Notes under the pieces: generated by a model
What the model was told of the DNA's origin: nothing
The model's database searches: none
The model's input: the letters and a program-made list of their open reading frames with translations, nothing else
Shown here: positions 1 through 7,235 of the stretch, piece after piece
How positions within the stretch are numbered: position 1 is the stretch's first letter
Layout of the letters: each line of letters starts with the position of its first letter
From: an uncultured Eubacteriales bacterium
GTDB taxonomy: Bacteria > Bacillota > Clostridia > Christensenellales > UBA1242
DNA length: 9,311 bases
Direction: 5' to 3'
Assembly: GCA_905203455.1 (NCBI GenBank)
Contig: CAJKVX010000036.1
Location: 1-9,311 of the forward strand
Translations under genes and position numbers: made by a program

Positions 1-13
1 AATTGCAAGTTTT

Positions 14-43
14 AGACTAATTATAAAATTAGTCTTTCTTTTT
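14..43 (+). terminator. Rho-independent terminator of an upstream gene
   Basis: A perfect 9-bp stem (AGACTAATT at 14-22 with AATTAGTCT at 27-35) closes a 4-base loop (ATAA) and is followed by the T-rich run TTCTTTTT (36-43). It lies before the first gene of the window and reads in the same direction, so it most likely ends a plus-strand gene that lies outside the window. The stem is AT-rich, so its strength is uncertain. Confidence 0.7.
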
Positions 44-90
44 GCATAAAAACATTTATCTTTCAAAAACTAGAGAAAAAGGAGAAGTTT

Positions 91-924
91 ATGAGCGCAA
101 GTTTAACAATTATTTCAATCTTAATTATTTTGCTAATGCTGGGAATGGGGCAAAGAATTCTTGACCAATTAAGGCTTAATGATAAGCAGGCAATTGTTCT
201 TTTGCTTGCAATTGCAATTGGAATTATTATCCCACCAATTAATTTTGGCGGACTGGTTTTAATTAGCATTGGTGGGTTTATTATTCCCTTTGGAATATGC
301 ATTTATTTGTTAATTAAAGTTGGCTTTTCAAGAGATTTGTTGCGTGCCATTGTTGGAAGCATTTTAGTGGCTGGCATTATTTATGGGCTTGAATGGTTAA
401 TGCCTGCCGAGCCAGAAGAGTTGATTATTGAGCCAATGTTTGTTTATGGAATAGTTGCAGGGCTTGTTGCTTACATTTTAGGCAGAAGCAGAAGAAACGC
501 TTTCATTTGTGCTGTTTTGGGCTTAACCCTTGCGGAATTATTGCAGTTTTTCATTAATCTTGGCTTGGGCACCCCAACTGTGCTTGGGCTTGGAACAGGC
601 GGGCCATTTTCAACAATGATGGTTGCAATTATTGTTTCAGTTTCACTAGCCGAGTTTTTGGGAAGGGCGTTTGAAAGTGCGAAGCCAGATGAACAAGCAA
701 AAGAGTTTAATTTTGAAACAAGCCAATATGACAGTGTTAAAAACGGAAGACTTGCACTTGCTTCTGGCAGTGAACTTGAAGTAAATTCAAATAACGGAAT
801 AAAAATGCAAGAAAAAAATACTGCAAAATATAAATCAGATAATAATAATTCTGCAAAAAAGATTGTAAATAAAAATAAAAATGAAGAAAAATCAAATAAA
901 AAATCAAGTAAGGAGAAAAAATAA
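91..924 (+). CDS. DUF1614-type polytopic membrane protein, coupled to spoIIP
   Basis: This is a 277-residue integral membrane protein of unknown function. Hydrophobic segments are visible at about residues 4-19, 33-49, 52-75, 87-104, 117-131, 136-157 and 175-193. The polar turns carry the sequence MGQRILDQLRL (18-28) and a GRSRR motif (131-135) followed by AFI, a pattern I associate with the DUF1614 membrane-protein family; this is recognition from memory, not a search. From about residue 195 the protein becomes hydrophilic and ends in a Lys/Asn/Ser-rich tail (about 240-277), probably cytoplasmic and disordered. The ATG at 91 is preceded by AAAGGAG (78-84). The stop codon overlaps the spoIIP start by one base, so the two are almost certainly co-transcribed and translationally coupled. 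A role in engulfment or sporulation is inferred from this context only. No catalytic motif is evident. Confidence 0.75.
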   Translation: MSASLTIISILIILLMLGMGQRILDQLRLNDKQAIVLLLAIAIGIIIPPINFGGLVLISIGGFIIPFGICIYLLIKVGFSRDLLRAIVGSILVAGIIYGLEWLMPAEPEELIIEPMFVYGIVAGLVAYILGRSRRNAFICAVLGLTLAELLQFFINLGLGTPTVLGLGTGGPFSTMMVAIIVSVSLAEFLGRAFESAKPDEQAKEFNFETSQYDSVKNGRLALASGSELEVNSNNGIKMQEKNTAKYKSDNNNSAKKIVNKNKNEEKSNKKSSKEKK

Positions 925-2102
925 TGAAACGATTTTTTCAAGTGACAATGGCAGGGCTGATGTGTTTTTTTGTTGTGTTTGCCTTTGGCAATGTTAGGGT
1001 AAAGGGGCAAGTTAGCGCTCAAGATGTTCCTAAAAATAATTTCTATACAATTTATGATTATGACAATCACAATCAAATAGTTTTTGTTCGTGGTGACAAT
1101 GTTGAAGATGGAGATAAATACATCAGTGGAGATAACAAACTTTATGAAGTTGTTTCAGTTGATGAAGATAGCAAAACTGGGTATGCAAAGTTTATTGATG
1201 ATGAACAAATGCCGAACTATGATGTTAAGCCAATAAGCAACAATGTTGCTGTGGCTGCAAGCAAAAAAAGAGTGGGAATGTATCACACACATAACGATGA
1301 ATGCTATACACAAAATGATGGCACTGACAGTATTTATGGAGCAGGCGGAATTCATGATGTTGGTGCAAAAATAAAAACCAACCTTAATGATTTGGGCATT
1401 GAAGTTGACTATTCAGAAGATTTGCACTTGCCACATAACTCTGGTGCTTATACAAGAAGTCAGGTAACTGCTTCAAAATTGCTTAACGCAAACAAGTTAG
1501 ATGCTATTTTTGATGTTCACAGAGATGCTACTCCTGTTAGTGAATATATAGCAACCGTCAACGGTGTTAAAATGAGCAAAGTTAGATTAGTTGTTGGAAC
1601 AGGAAATCAAAATTATCTTGAAAATAAAGAATTTGCAAAAAGCATTAAGGCTTATGCCGATGAGGTTTACCCAGGACTTATTAAAGATATTTACATGGGC
1701 AAAGGTAACTATAACCAGCAATTAACCCCAAGGTCAATGCTTCTTGAAATGGGTTGCCATTTGATTGATAAAAATTTGGTGTATCGTTCTTGCGAGCCTC
1801 TTGCAAAAACAATTGACATGGTTTTATATGGAAGTGATAATGCAAGTGAACAAACATTGGGCGATGTTTCGCTTGTTAACAGTGAAGGCAAGGCCTCAGT
1901 TATAACTGGGCTTGCCTATTCAAATTCTGCAGCAAGTGTTAGTTTTGTTTGGATAATGCTAGCAGGAATTGCTTTCTATTTTGCGGTGCTTGGCATTGTT
2001 TGTATATTTAGCAAAACCGCAAGAGAACGAACAGCAAGATTTTTCAGCGAGTTGTTTGGTGGAATGTTTGGCAAAAAGAAAAAGGCAAAAAGTGCAAAAT
2101 AA
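924..2102 (+). CDS. spoIIP: Stage II sporulation protein P (SpoIIP), peptidoglycan hydrolase
   Basis: SpoIIP belongs to the engulfment machinery (with SpoIID and SpoIIM in Bacillus) and cleaves septal peptidoglycan as amidase/endopeptidase. The 392-residue length matches the family (about 400). An N-terminal hydrophobic segment (4-22) is a signal peptide or anchor. A beta-rich region (about 37-95) contains DGDKYISGDNKLYEV, typical of clostridial SpoIIP. The catalytic domain (about 115-300) carries YHTHNDECY (120-128), GIHDVG (142-147), DVHRD (197-201) and LLEMG (273-277), the expected zinc and active-site His/Glu positions. The position after LLEMG reads CHLIDKN rather than the common G..NT-like sequence. 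Unusually, a second hydrophobic segment (338-361) and a basic tail (KKKKAK) follow, predicting a C-terminal membrane anchor. The start uses AAGGAG (910-915) and overlaps the upstream stop (TAATG). A terminator follows at 2149. Confidence 0.93.
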   Translation: MKRFFQVTMAGLMCFFVVFAFGNVRVKGQVSAQDVPKNNFYTIYDYDNHNQIVFVRGDNVEDGDKYISGDNKLYEVVSVDEDSKTGYAKFIDDEQMPNYDVKPISNNVAVAASKKRVGMYHTHNDECYTQNDGTDSIYGAGGIHDVGAKIKTNLNDLGIEVDYSEDLHLPHNSGAYTRSQVTASKLLNANKLDAIFDVHRDATPVSEYIATVNGVKMSKVRLVVGTGNQNYLENKEFAKSIKAYADEVYPGLIKDIYMGKGNYNQQLTPRSMLLEMGCHLIDKNLVYRSCEPLAKTIDMVLYGSDNASEQTLGDVSLVNSEGKASVITGLAYSNSAASVSFVWIMLAGIAFYFAVLGIVCIFSKTARERTARFFSELFGGMFGKKKKAKSAK

Positions 2103-2148
2103 TTTAATTAGGAATTTTTCAATTAGTAAATCAAATTTTTTTAAATAT

Positions 2149-2175
2149 GTTTAGGTTTTGTGCCTAAACTTTTTT
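2149..2175 (+). terminator. Rho-independent terminator after spoIIP
   Basis: The arms GTTTAGG (2149-2155) and CCTAAAC (2163-2169) form a 7-bp stem with a 7-base loop, followed directly by six T residues (2170-2175). It lies 47 bases after the spoIIP stop and upstream of the der promoter, so it separates the two transcription units. Confidence 0.85.
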
Positions 2176-2224
2176 GTCAGCAATTAAATTAGTAACAAAG
2201 TTTTTCTAGTGGGTTGCTATTTCC

Positions 2225-2253
2225 TTGCAATTTATTTATGTTTTGGTTATAAT
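2225..2253 (+). promoter_or_regulatory. Sigma-A-type promoter of the der-plsY-SHOCT unit
   Basis: TTGCAA (2225-2230) and a perfect TATAAT (2248-2253) are separated by exactly 17 bases. The predicted start, near 2260, falls just before the ribosome site AAGGA (2272-2276) and the der ATG at 2283. This implies a very short leader with no room for a riboswitch. The promoter suggests constitutive vegetative expression, as expected for der. Confidence 0.75.
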
Positions 2254-2282
2254 TATTAATATTAATTTTATAAGGAATTGTT

Positions 2283-3608
2283 ATGGCAAATTTACCATTA
2301 GTTTCAATTGTTGGAAGGCCAAATGTTGGGAAATCAACATTGTTTAATAGAATTGCTGGAAAAAGAATTAGCATTGTTGAAGATGAACCAGGGGTCACAA
2401 GAGATAGAATTTATGCCGATGCAAACTGGTGTGGGCATAATTTTACATTGATTGATACTGGTGGAGTTGACTTAGAAGCAGGTGATGAAATTTCAAAGCA
2501 CATTGTAAGCCAGGTTGACATTGCAGTTGAAATTAGTGATGTGGTGATTTTTTTGGTTGACGGTAAATCTGGCATTGTTAGCACTGACATGGACATTGCT
2601 AATAAATTAAGAAAAAGCAAAAAACCAGTTATTTTAGCCGTAAATAAACTTGATAATTTTGACACTTCTTTGCTTTATGATTTTTATAAGTTGGGGCTTG
2701 GCGAGCCAATTCCTATCAGTGCAGAGCAGGGCAAAGGGGTTGGCGATTTGCTTGACAGTGTGGTTTCACATTTTAAAACACCGCAAGAAAGTCAAATTCA
2801 TGAAGATTTAAAAATTGCCGTTGTTGGAAAGCCAAATGCAGGGAAATCTAGCATAATTAACAAACTTGTTGGCGAAAACAGAGTAATTGTTTCAAGTGTT
2901 GCTGGAACAACAAGAGATTCAATTTATGTTCCAATGGTAAGAAATAAAAAACATTACACATTAATTGACACCGCTGGTATGAGAAGAAAACGCTCAATTG
3001 AAGAAAAAAGTGTTGAAAGGTTCAGTGTTATTAGAACAATTGATAGCATCAGGCAGGCTGATGTTTGTGTTTTGGTTATTGATGCAAGCGTTTTAATAAG
3101 CGAGCAAGACATTAAAATTGCGGGTTTAATTCATGAAGAAAACAAGCCTTCGGTTATAGTTTTAAATAAGTGGGATTTAGTTGAAAAAGACACAAACACA
3201 ATCAATAAATTTAATGAAAACCTAATGCATGAACTTTCATTTATGAGTTATTTTAAAACTGTTTATGTTTCAGCGCTTACTGGCAAAAGGCTTGAAAAGG
3301 TTTTTGAAGCGGTTGAAGAGGTTTATGAAAATGCCAGCAGAAGAGTTTCAACTGGGGTTTTAAATGATGTTATTGCACAAGCCGTTGTTTCAAATGCACC
3401 GCCAAGTAAAAATGGCAAAAGGTTAAAAATTTATTATGCAACGCAAACTGGCATTAACCCACCAAGTTTCACATTGTTTATTAATGATGAAAAAGTTATG
3501 ACTGATAACTATTTAAGATACATTGAAAATGTTTTAAGAAAAAGTGTGGACTTTTCAGGAACGCCAATTAAAATTAATGTGAAGGCAAAAAAGGAGGAAG
3601 ACATTTAG
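2283..3608 (+). CDS. der: Ribosome-assembly GTPase Der (EngA)
   Basis: Der is an essential double GTPase that binds the 50S subunit and helps its late assembly. The 441 residues match the family length. The first G domain shows GRPNVGKST (11-19), the switch Thr (T39), DTGG (58-61) and NKLD (121-124). The second shows GKPNAGKSS (182-190), TT (209-210), DTAG (229-232), NKWD (295-298) and SAL (330-332). The remaining residues, about 353-437, form the KH-like C-terminal domain, with the expected NAPPSKNGKRLKIYY stretch (371-385). All nucleotide-binding motifs are intact. It is the first gene of its unit, with its own promoter at 2225-2253. The plsY start codon directly abuts its TAG stop, and the AAGGAGG for plsY lies inside its last codons. 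Confidence 0.98.
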   Translation: MANLPLVSIVGRPNVGKSTLFNRIAGKRISIVEDEPGVTRDRIYADANWCGHNFTLIDTGGVDLEAGDEISKHIVSQVDIAVEISDVVIFLVDGKSGIVSTDMDIANKLRKSKKPVILAVNKLDNFDTSLLYDFYKLGLGEPIPISAEQGKGVGDLLDSVVSHFKTPQESQIHEDLKIAVVGKPNAGKSSIINKLVGENRVIVSSVAGTTRDSIYVPMVRNKKHYTLIDTAGMRRKRSIEEKSVERFSVIRTIDSIRQADVCVLVIDASVLISEQDIKIAGLIHEENKPSVIVLNKWDLVEKDTNTINKFNENLMHELSFMSYFKTVYVSALTGKRLEKVFEAVEEVYENASRRVSTGVLNDVIAQAVVSNAPPSKNGKRLKIYYATQTGINPPSFTLFINDEKVMTDNYLRYIENVLRKSVDFSGTPIKINVKAKKEEDI

Positions 3609-4280
3609 GTGGTTTGGTGGCAAGTTGTTTTAGTTGTTATTATATCTTATTTAATTGGAAACATTTCTGTTGCAAGAATTATTAGTAAGCACAAGCACAG
3701 TGATGTTACCAAACTTGGAAGTGGTAACCCAGGAAGCACAAACATGCTTCGAAACTTTGGGTTTAAAGTTGGTTTTTTCAACTTTTTGCTTGATGTAACA
3801 AAGGGCATAGTTCCGTCTTTGGTTGCATATCTTGTTTTTGGAAACAGCAAAGTTATGCTTTATATTGCGGGGCTGTCAACAATTTTGGGGCATATTTACC
3901 CTGTGATATTCAAATTTAAAGGCGGAAAGGGAATTGCAACCATGTTAGGAGTCTTTCTTGTTGCAAACCCAATAATAACATTAATTGTTATTCTTGTTGC
4001 TGCAATTTGCTGGCTTTGTTTTGAATATGGTTCAGTTGCAAGTTTCTTGTGTGTTACAGCCATGACAGTTGTTGAAGGCTTTAATGCAAAAAACTTGCCA
4101 ATGCCTGACCAAAACATTGTTTGTTTAATTCTGTTTGCCATTTTTTGCGTAACTTGGTGGGCACATAGAGGCAACATTACAAGGCTTTTGGTTGGCAAAG
4201 AAAGCAAAGTTAGTTTAATTAAAAGCACTAAAAAGAAATTAAAACAAACAAAAAAAACAAGGAGTTTAAATGAAAAATAA
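3609..4280 (+). CDS. plsY: Acyl-phosphate:glycerol-3-phosphate acyltransferase PlsY
   Basis: PlsY is a polytopic membrane enzyme that transfers an acyl group from acyl-phosphate to glycerol-3-phosphate, giving lysophosphatidate, the first committed step of phospholipid synthesis. The three family motifs are present: SGNPGSTNMLR (38-48; the common form has Ala where Ser43 is), GHIYP plus FKGGKGIAT (94-111), and EYGSVAS (139-145). LDVTKG (61-66) and AHRGNITRLLVGKE (185-198) are also typical. Hydrophobic segments surround these motifs. The protein (223 residues) is a little longer than usual because of a Lys-rich tail (about 199-223). The start is GTG, immediately after the der stop, with AAGGAGG at 3591-3597; no better ATG exists nearby. 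Its end overlaps the next gene by 11 bases. Confidence 0.97.
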   Translation: MVWWQVVLVVIISYLIGNISVARIISKHKHSDVTKLGSGNPGSTNMLRNFGFKVGFFNFLLDVTKGIVPSLVAYLVFGNSKVMLYIAGLSTILGHIYPVIFKFKGGKGIATMLGVFLVANPIITLIVILVAAICWLCFEYGSVASFLCVTAMTVVEGFNAKNLPMPDQNIVCLILFAIFCVTWWAHRGNITRLLVGKESKVSLIKSTKKKLKQTKKTRSLNEK

Positions 4281-4773
4281 AGCGGTTATTTGGTTATATA
4301 TTATGATTGTTCTTGCCTATGTTTATGCACTAGTTGCAATTGTGTCATTAATTTTTATTCCACTTGGAATATATGCTATTTATGGTGCAAGTTTTTACAC
4401 TGCCTGCACAAAACTGACTGACAGCGAACTTTATCTTGTTAAACAAAGGTTAACTAATTGGGCAATATTCTTTGGAATTTTCATGTTTCCAATTGGGCTT
4501 ATTGGTGCAATAATTGCAAAAATTGCTTCAAGCAACAATGTTAAGGTTAGTGAACCCAACAAAGAAGAATCTGCGCATAGTAGGGATTACACAATTAAAG
4601 ATGACACATCGCCAACTGACAAGCAAAAGAGCGATAACTTTTCAGTTGAAACTGAACAAAAAGTTATTTCAGAGCAAGACATGGAAAAATTTGAGCAACT
4701 TAAAAAGTATAAAGAGCAGGGGTTAATTACAGAAGAAGAATTTTTAAAAGCAAAAAATGAAATTTTTAAATAG
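4270..4773 (+). CDS. Small membrane protein with C-terminal SHOCT domain
   Basis: This 167-residue protein has no recognised enzyme motif. A long hydrophobic N-terminal region (about 7-43, possibly two helices) and a second one (about 62-85) are joined by a short polar loop. A hydrophilic linker (about 88-135) leads to a C-terminal short helical domain (137-167). There, the pattern EQLKKYKEQGLITEEEF followed by LKAKNEI is a clear SHOCT signature (short C-terminal domain, a presumed oligomerisation module). The ATG has AAGGAG at 4259-4264 and lies inside the 3' end of plsY (11-base overlap), so translation is coupled to plsY. In many Bacillota gpsA occupies this place between plsY and spoIVA; no part of gpsA is seen here. 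A role at the membrane, perhaps as a scaffold, is only an inference. Confidence 0.88.
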   Translation: MKNKAVIWLYIMIVLAYVYALVAIVSLIFIPLGIYAIYGASFYTACTKLTDSELYLVKQRLTNWAIFFGIFMFPIGLIGAIIAKIASSNNVKVSEPNKEESAHSRDYTIKDDTSPTDKQKSDNFSVETEQKVISEQDMEKFEQLKKYKEQGLITEEEFLKAKNEIFK

Positions 4774-4801
4774 ATAAACTAATTGAATTGAAAATAATTA
4801 T

Positions 4802-4843
4802 AAAAAACAGAATTGTGACAATTGTGGCATAATTCTGTTTTTT
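4802..4843 (+). terminator. Strong terminator after the SHOCT gene
   Basis: AAAAAACAGAATT (4802-4814) pairs perfectly with AATTCTGTTTTTT (4831-4843), and GTG/CAT extends the stem to 16 bp with one G-T pair. The loop is ACAATTGTGG. The A-tract and T-tract form the base of the stem, so it could act in both directions. It ends the der-plsY-SHOCT unit. Confidence 0.88.
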
Positions 4844-4888
4844 GTTGAATAGATATTACCATAACCAACATTCAAATTAGGAGGATTT

Positions 4889-6367
4889 ATGGAAAAGTTT
4901 GACCTTTATAATGACATAGCAATCCGAACAGGTGGCGATATATATGTTGGCGTTGTTGGACCAGTAAGAACAGGTAAGTCTACTTTTATTTCAAGGTTTA
5001 TGCAAACTCTTGTTTTGCCAAACATAGAAAATGTTTATGCAAAAGAAAGAGCAACAGATGAATTGCCACAATCAGGTTCGGGAAAAACAATCATGACAAT
5101 GCAACCAAAATTTGTTCCAAATGAGGCAGTAAGCATTAAACTAGATGAGAATGTTAAGGCTAATTTTAGGCTTATTGACTGCGTTGGATATTTGGTTGAT
5201 GGTGTTAGTGGGCACCTTGAAAACAACTCTCCACGGCTTGTTAAAACCCCATGGAGCGACCAAGATTTGCCATTTGAAACGGCGGCTGAAATTGGAACAC
5301 ACAAAGTTATTGCTGAACATTCAACTATTGCAGTTTTAGTTACCACTGACGGCTCAATTGGTGAACTTTCAAGGCTTAATTATGTTAGCGCTGAGGAAAG
5401 AGTTGTTGTTGAATTAAAACAAGCAGGAAAACCTTTTGTTGTTGTTTTAAACACTCTTGACCCAACAAATGAAGCAACTTTAAAGTTAAGGCTTAGCCTT
5501 GAAGAAAAATATAATGTGCCTGTTATTGCGCTTAATGTTCTTGAAATGCAAAAGGAAGATATTGACAGAGTGCTTGGGGCAGTGTTATATCAATTCCCAA
5601 TAAGAAAAACTAAATTTAACTTGCCAAAATGGATAAGAACTTTGCCTTATGAAAATGAGATTGTTCAAGAAATTTTGAACGAACTGAAAGAAAAATCTCA
5701 ATCACTTAATGTTATGCAAGACAGCAATGTTATTGAAAACTGTTTTGAAAACAGTGAAAACATTAACAAGCCCGAAATTGCCGAAATTGATTTAAGCAAA
5801 GGTGTTGTAACTTACAATATAACTGTTAATAAAAATCTGTTTTACAAAATGCTTAGTGAAGAGTGTGGTGTTAACATTGAAGATGACTTCTATTTGATGA
5901 GTTATATGAAACTTTTAACTCATGCAAAAATGGAATATGACAAATTAAAAACTGCCCTTGATAATGTTAAAGAAAAAGGTTATGGAGTTGTTATGCCTTC
6001 AATGGACGAAATGACCTTGGAAGAACCTCAAATAATTAAAAAGGGTGCCAACAGTGGCGTTAAATTAAAGGCATCAGCACCAAGTTTGCACATTATGAGA
6101 GTTGATGTTGAAACTGAAATTTGCCCAGCAATTGGCAGTGCTGAACAAAGTGAAAATTTTGCTAAATTCCTTTTAAGTGAATTTGAAACTAATCCTCAGG
6201 GCATTTGGGAAACAAATATGTTTGGAAAACCTTTAAGTTTGCTTGTTCAAGAGGGAATAAACACAAAACTTTCAAACTTGCCACAAGAAGCTCAGGTTAA
6301 AATGAGAAGAACTTTGGGCAAAATTGTGAACGAAGGTAAAGGTGGAATAATTTGTATATTGCTTTAA
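4889..6367 (+). CDS. spoIVA: Stage IV sporulation protein A (SpoIVA), coat morphogenetic ATPase
   Basis: SpoIVA polymerises by ATP hydrolysis on the outer forespore membrane and forms the basement layer of the spore coat; in Bacillus it is tethered by the small protein SpoVM. The 492-residue length matches the family. The Walker A motif GPVRTGKST (24-32) has its Lys at residue 30. The TRAFAC-like ATPase domain (about 1-235) continues with T70 after the GSGKTIMT stretch and DCVGY (97-101), whose Asp97 is the Walker B position. A NKxD-like site is replaced by NTLD (188-191), in line with an ATPase rather than a GTPase. A middle domain (about 240-415) and a C-terminal domain follow, ending in the characteristic GGIICILL. 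The start is set by AGGAGG (4879-4884). It is monocistronic, lying between terminators. SpoVM is not encoded here. Confidence 0.98.
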   Translation: MEKFDLYNDIAIRTGGDIYVGVVGPVRTGKSTFISRFMQTLVLPNIENVYAKERATDELPQSGSGKTIMTMQPKFVPNEAVSIKLDENVKANFRLIDCVGYLVDGVSGHLENNSPRLVKTPWSDQDLPFETAAEIGTHKVIAEHSTIAVLVTTDGSIGELSRLNYVSAEERVVVELKQAGKPFVVVLNTLDPTNEATLKLRLSLEEKYNVPVIALNVLEMQKEDIDRVLGAVLYQFPIRKTKFNLPKWIRTLPYENEIVQEILNELKEKSQSLNVMQDSNVIENCFENSENINKPEIAEIDLSKGVVTYNITVNKNLFYKMLSEECGVNIEDDFYLMSYMKLLTHAKMEYDKLKTALDNVKEKGYGVVMPSMDEMTLEEPQIIKKGANSGVKLKASAPSLHIMRVDVETEICPAIGSAEQSENFAKFLLSEFETNPQGIWETNMFGKPLSLLVQEGINTKLSNLPQEAQVKMRRTLGKIVNEGKGGIICILL

Positions 6368-6424
6368 AATTAGGCAAAACTTTGTGCAGTTTAACTAATC
6401 TTGCTAAATTAAATAACTAAAACA

Positions 6425-6458
6425 AAAATAAAAGAGCCAAATTTGGTTCTTTTATTTT
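6425..6458. terminator. Bidirectional terminator between spoIVA and the minus-strand genes
   Basis: The sequence from 6425 to 6441 pairs with 6442-6458 around an AAATTT centre, with a GAGCC/GGTTC core containing one G-T pair. The stem has an A-rich outer left arm and a T-rich outer right arm. It lies 58 bases after the spoIVA stop and 29 bases beyond the stop of the convergent gene at 6487, so it can end transcription from both sides. Confidence 0.85.
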
Positions 6459-6486
6459 CATTTATTTGCATTAAACTTTATGCAAC

Positions 6487-7161
6487 TTAAATAATTTGTT
6501 GGGCTTGAACAGCCATGTTTAATGTTATTGTTGAGGCAACAGAACTTTGGTAAAACTTTGAGCCAACAAAACTGTCCCATGTGTCCCAATTTGGGTCATT
6601 GTGCTCAACCCAAGTGATTGTAAGCGGAAGGTTGATTGTTAGGGCAGTGGTGGCTGTGCTTTCCATTGCGGCAACTGAGGTGCTGCTTAACCTTGTAAGC
6701 CCAAGGGCTACAAGTTCATTTACAATAAGTTCGGCAATGTTTGTGTTGTTAGAAAAACTTACTGAAAACATTTCACTAACACTGGTAGGCGCTGCACCTT
6801 GTGGGTTATGCAAAGCCTTATATGTTTCATATTCACTTAGAAGTGCGCTAAAATCTTGCAAAAACCCTGTGCCAGTAATCGTTGCTTCTTCAAGAGTTAT
6901 AAACTCTGTGTCAACCTGAGAAAAATAGGTTATTGGAACTGAAAAACTTATTGTTCGCCCAGGGGCTATAATTTGAGTTGATGTAATTTCCGTTTGCGAA
7001 CTTTCACCGGCTGTTACTAAAAATCCCGCAGCCTGAGTTGTGTTTGAAGTTTGAATTTTTGATGTGTATTTTGCAAAAGTGGTTCCAAGGCATGAAAATG
7101 AAATCAATGTTATAACAAAGCAAAATATTGTAAAAAACCACAATTGTTTAGTATATTTCAT
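6487..7161 (-). CDS. TasA/camelysin-like secreted protein with SipW-type signal peptide
   Basis: This is a predicted exported protein of 224 residues. Residues 1-30 form a signal peptide (KYTKQ, then a hydrophobic core at about 8-25) ending in LGTTFAKYTSK (25-35). Downstream comes AAGFLVTAG (44-52), then APGRTISFSV (66-75) and, near the C-terminus, WDTWDSFVG (192-200) plus a beta-like strand ending in QAQQ. This layout (G-T-x-A-x-[FY] at the cleavage region, then a short A-x-G strand, a PG turn, and D-x-x-G near the end) resembles TasA, CalY and other proteins cleaved by the signal peptidase SipW, which form matrix or surface fibres. No M73-type protease residues can be shown, so a structural role is more likely. 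The ATG has AAAGGG (7169-7174) upstream. No sipW gene lies in the window. It follows the GH18 gene by 74 bases on the same strand. Confidence 0.65.
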   Translation of the reverse strand: MKYTKQLWFFTIFCFVITLISFSCLGTTFAKYTSKIQTSNTTQAAGFLVTAGESSQTEITSTQIIAPGRTISFSVPITYFSQVDTEFITLEEATITGTGFLQDFSALLSEYETYKALHNPQGAAPTSVSEMFSVSFSNNTNIAELIVNELVALGLTRLSSTSVAAMESTATTALTINLPLTITWVEHNDPNWDTWDSFVGSKFYQSSVASTITLNMAVQAQQII

Positions 7162-7192
7162 TTGTTTTCCCTTTAAGTTTTATCAACAATAG

Positions 7193-7220
7193 GATATAAA
7201 ATATTATCAAACTTAGTCAA
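7193..7220 (-). promoter_or_regulatory. Possible sigma-A promoter of the TasA-like gene
   Basis: On the minus strand TTGACT (7220-7215) is followed after 16 bases by TATATC (7198-7193). The -35 element is strong and the -10 is weak (4 of 6). It lies in the 74-base gap after the GH18 gene, which contains no terminator hairpin, so the TasA-like gene may be read both from here and by read-through. Confidence 0.35.
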
Positions 7221-7235
7221 GCAAAAACTAATCAT

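Noticed and set aside
23..52. Sigma-E-like promoter for the DUF1614-spoIIP unit (ATA at 23-25, CATAAAAA at 45-52)
   Set aside because: The -10 has 6 of 8 bases, but the spacing is too long, the -35 lies inside the upstream terminator, and such matches are frequent in AT-rich DNA.
471..1076. 201-residue open frame on the minus strand
   Set aside because: It lies opposite the DUF1614 gene and the start of spoIIP, has low-complexity Phe/Ser-rich sequence and no ribosome site, and both overlapped genes are well supported.
2103..2282. Small gene or RNA between spoIIP and der
   Set aside because: The 180 bases hold only a terminator, a promoter and a short leader; no start codon with ribosome site and no further conserved-looking structure.
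4847..4876. Sigma-E-like promoter for spoIVA (GAATAGA, 15 bases, CATTCAAA)
   Set aside because: The match is fair, but the predicted start would fall inside the ribosome site at 4879-4884, leaving a truncated leader.
6368..6486. A spoVM-like small peptide gene next to spoIVA
   Set aside because: No short frame with a ribosome site and an amphipathic peptide like SpoVM is seen; the stretch holds only the shared terminator.
6581..6919. 112-residue open frame on the plus strand
   Set aside because: It is opposite the TasA-like gene, which has a signal peptide and ribosome site; this frame has neither.
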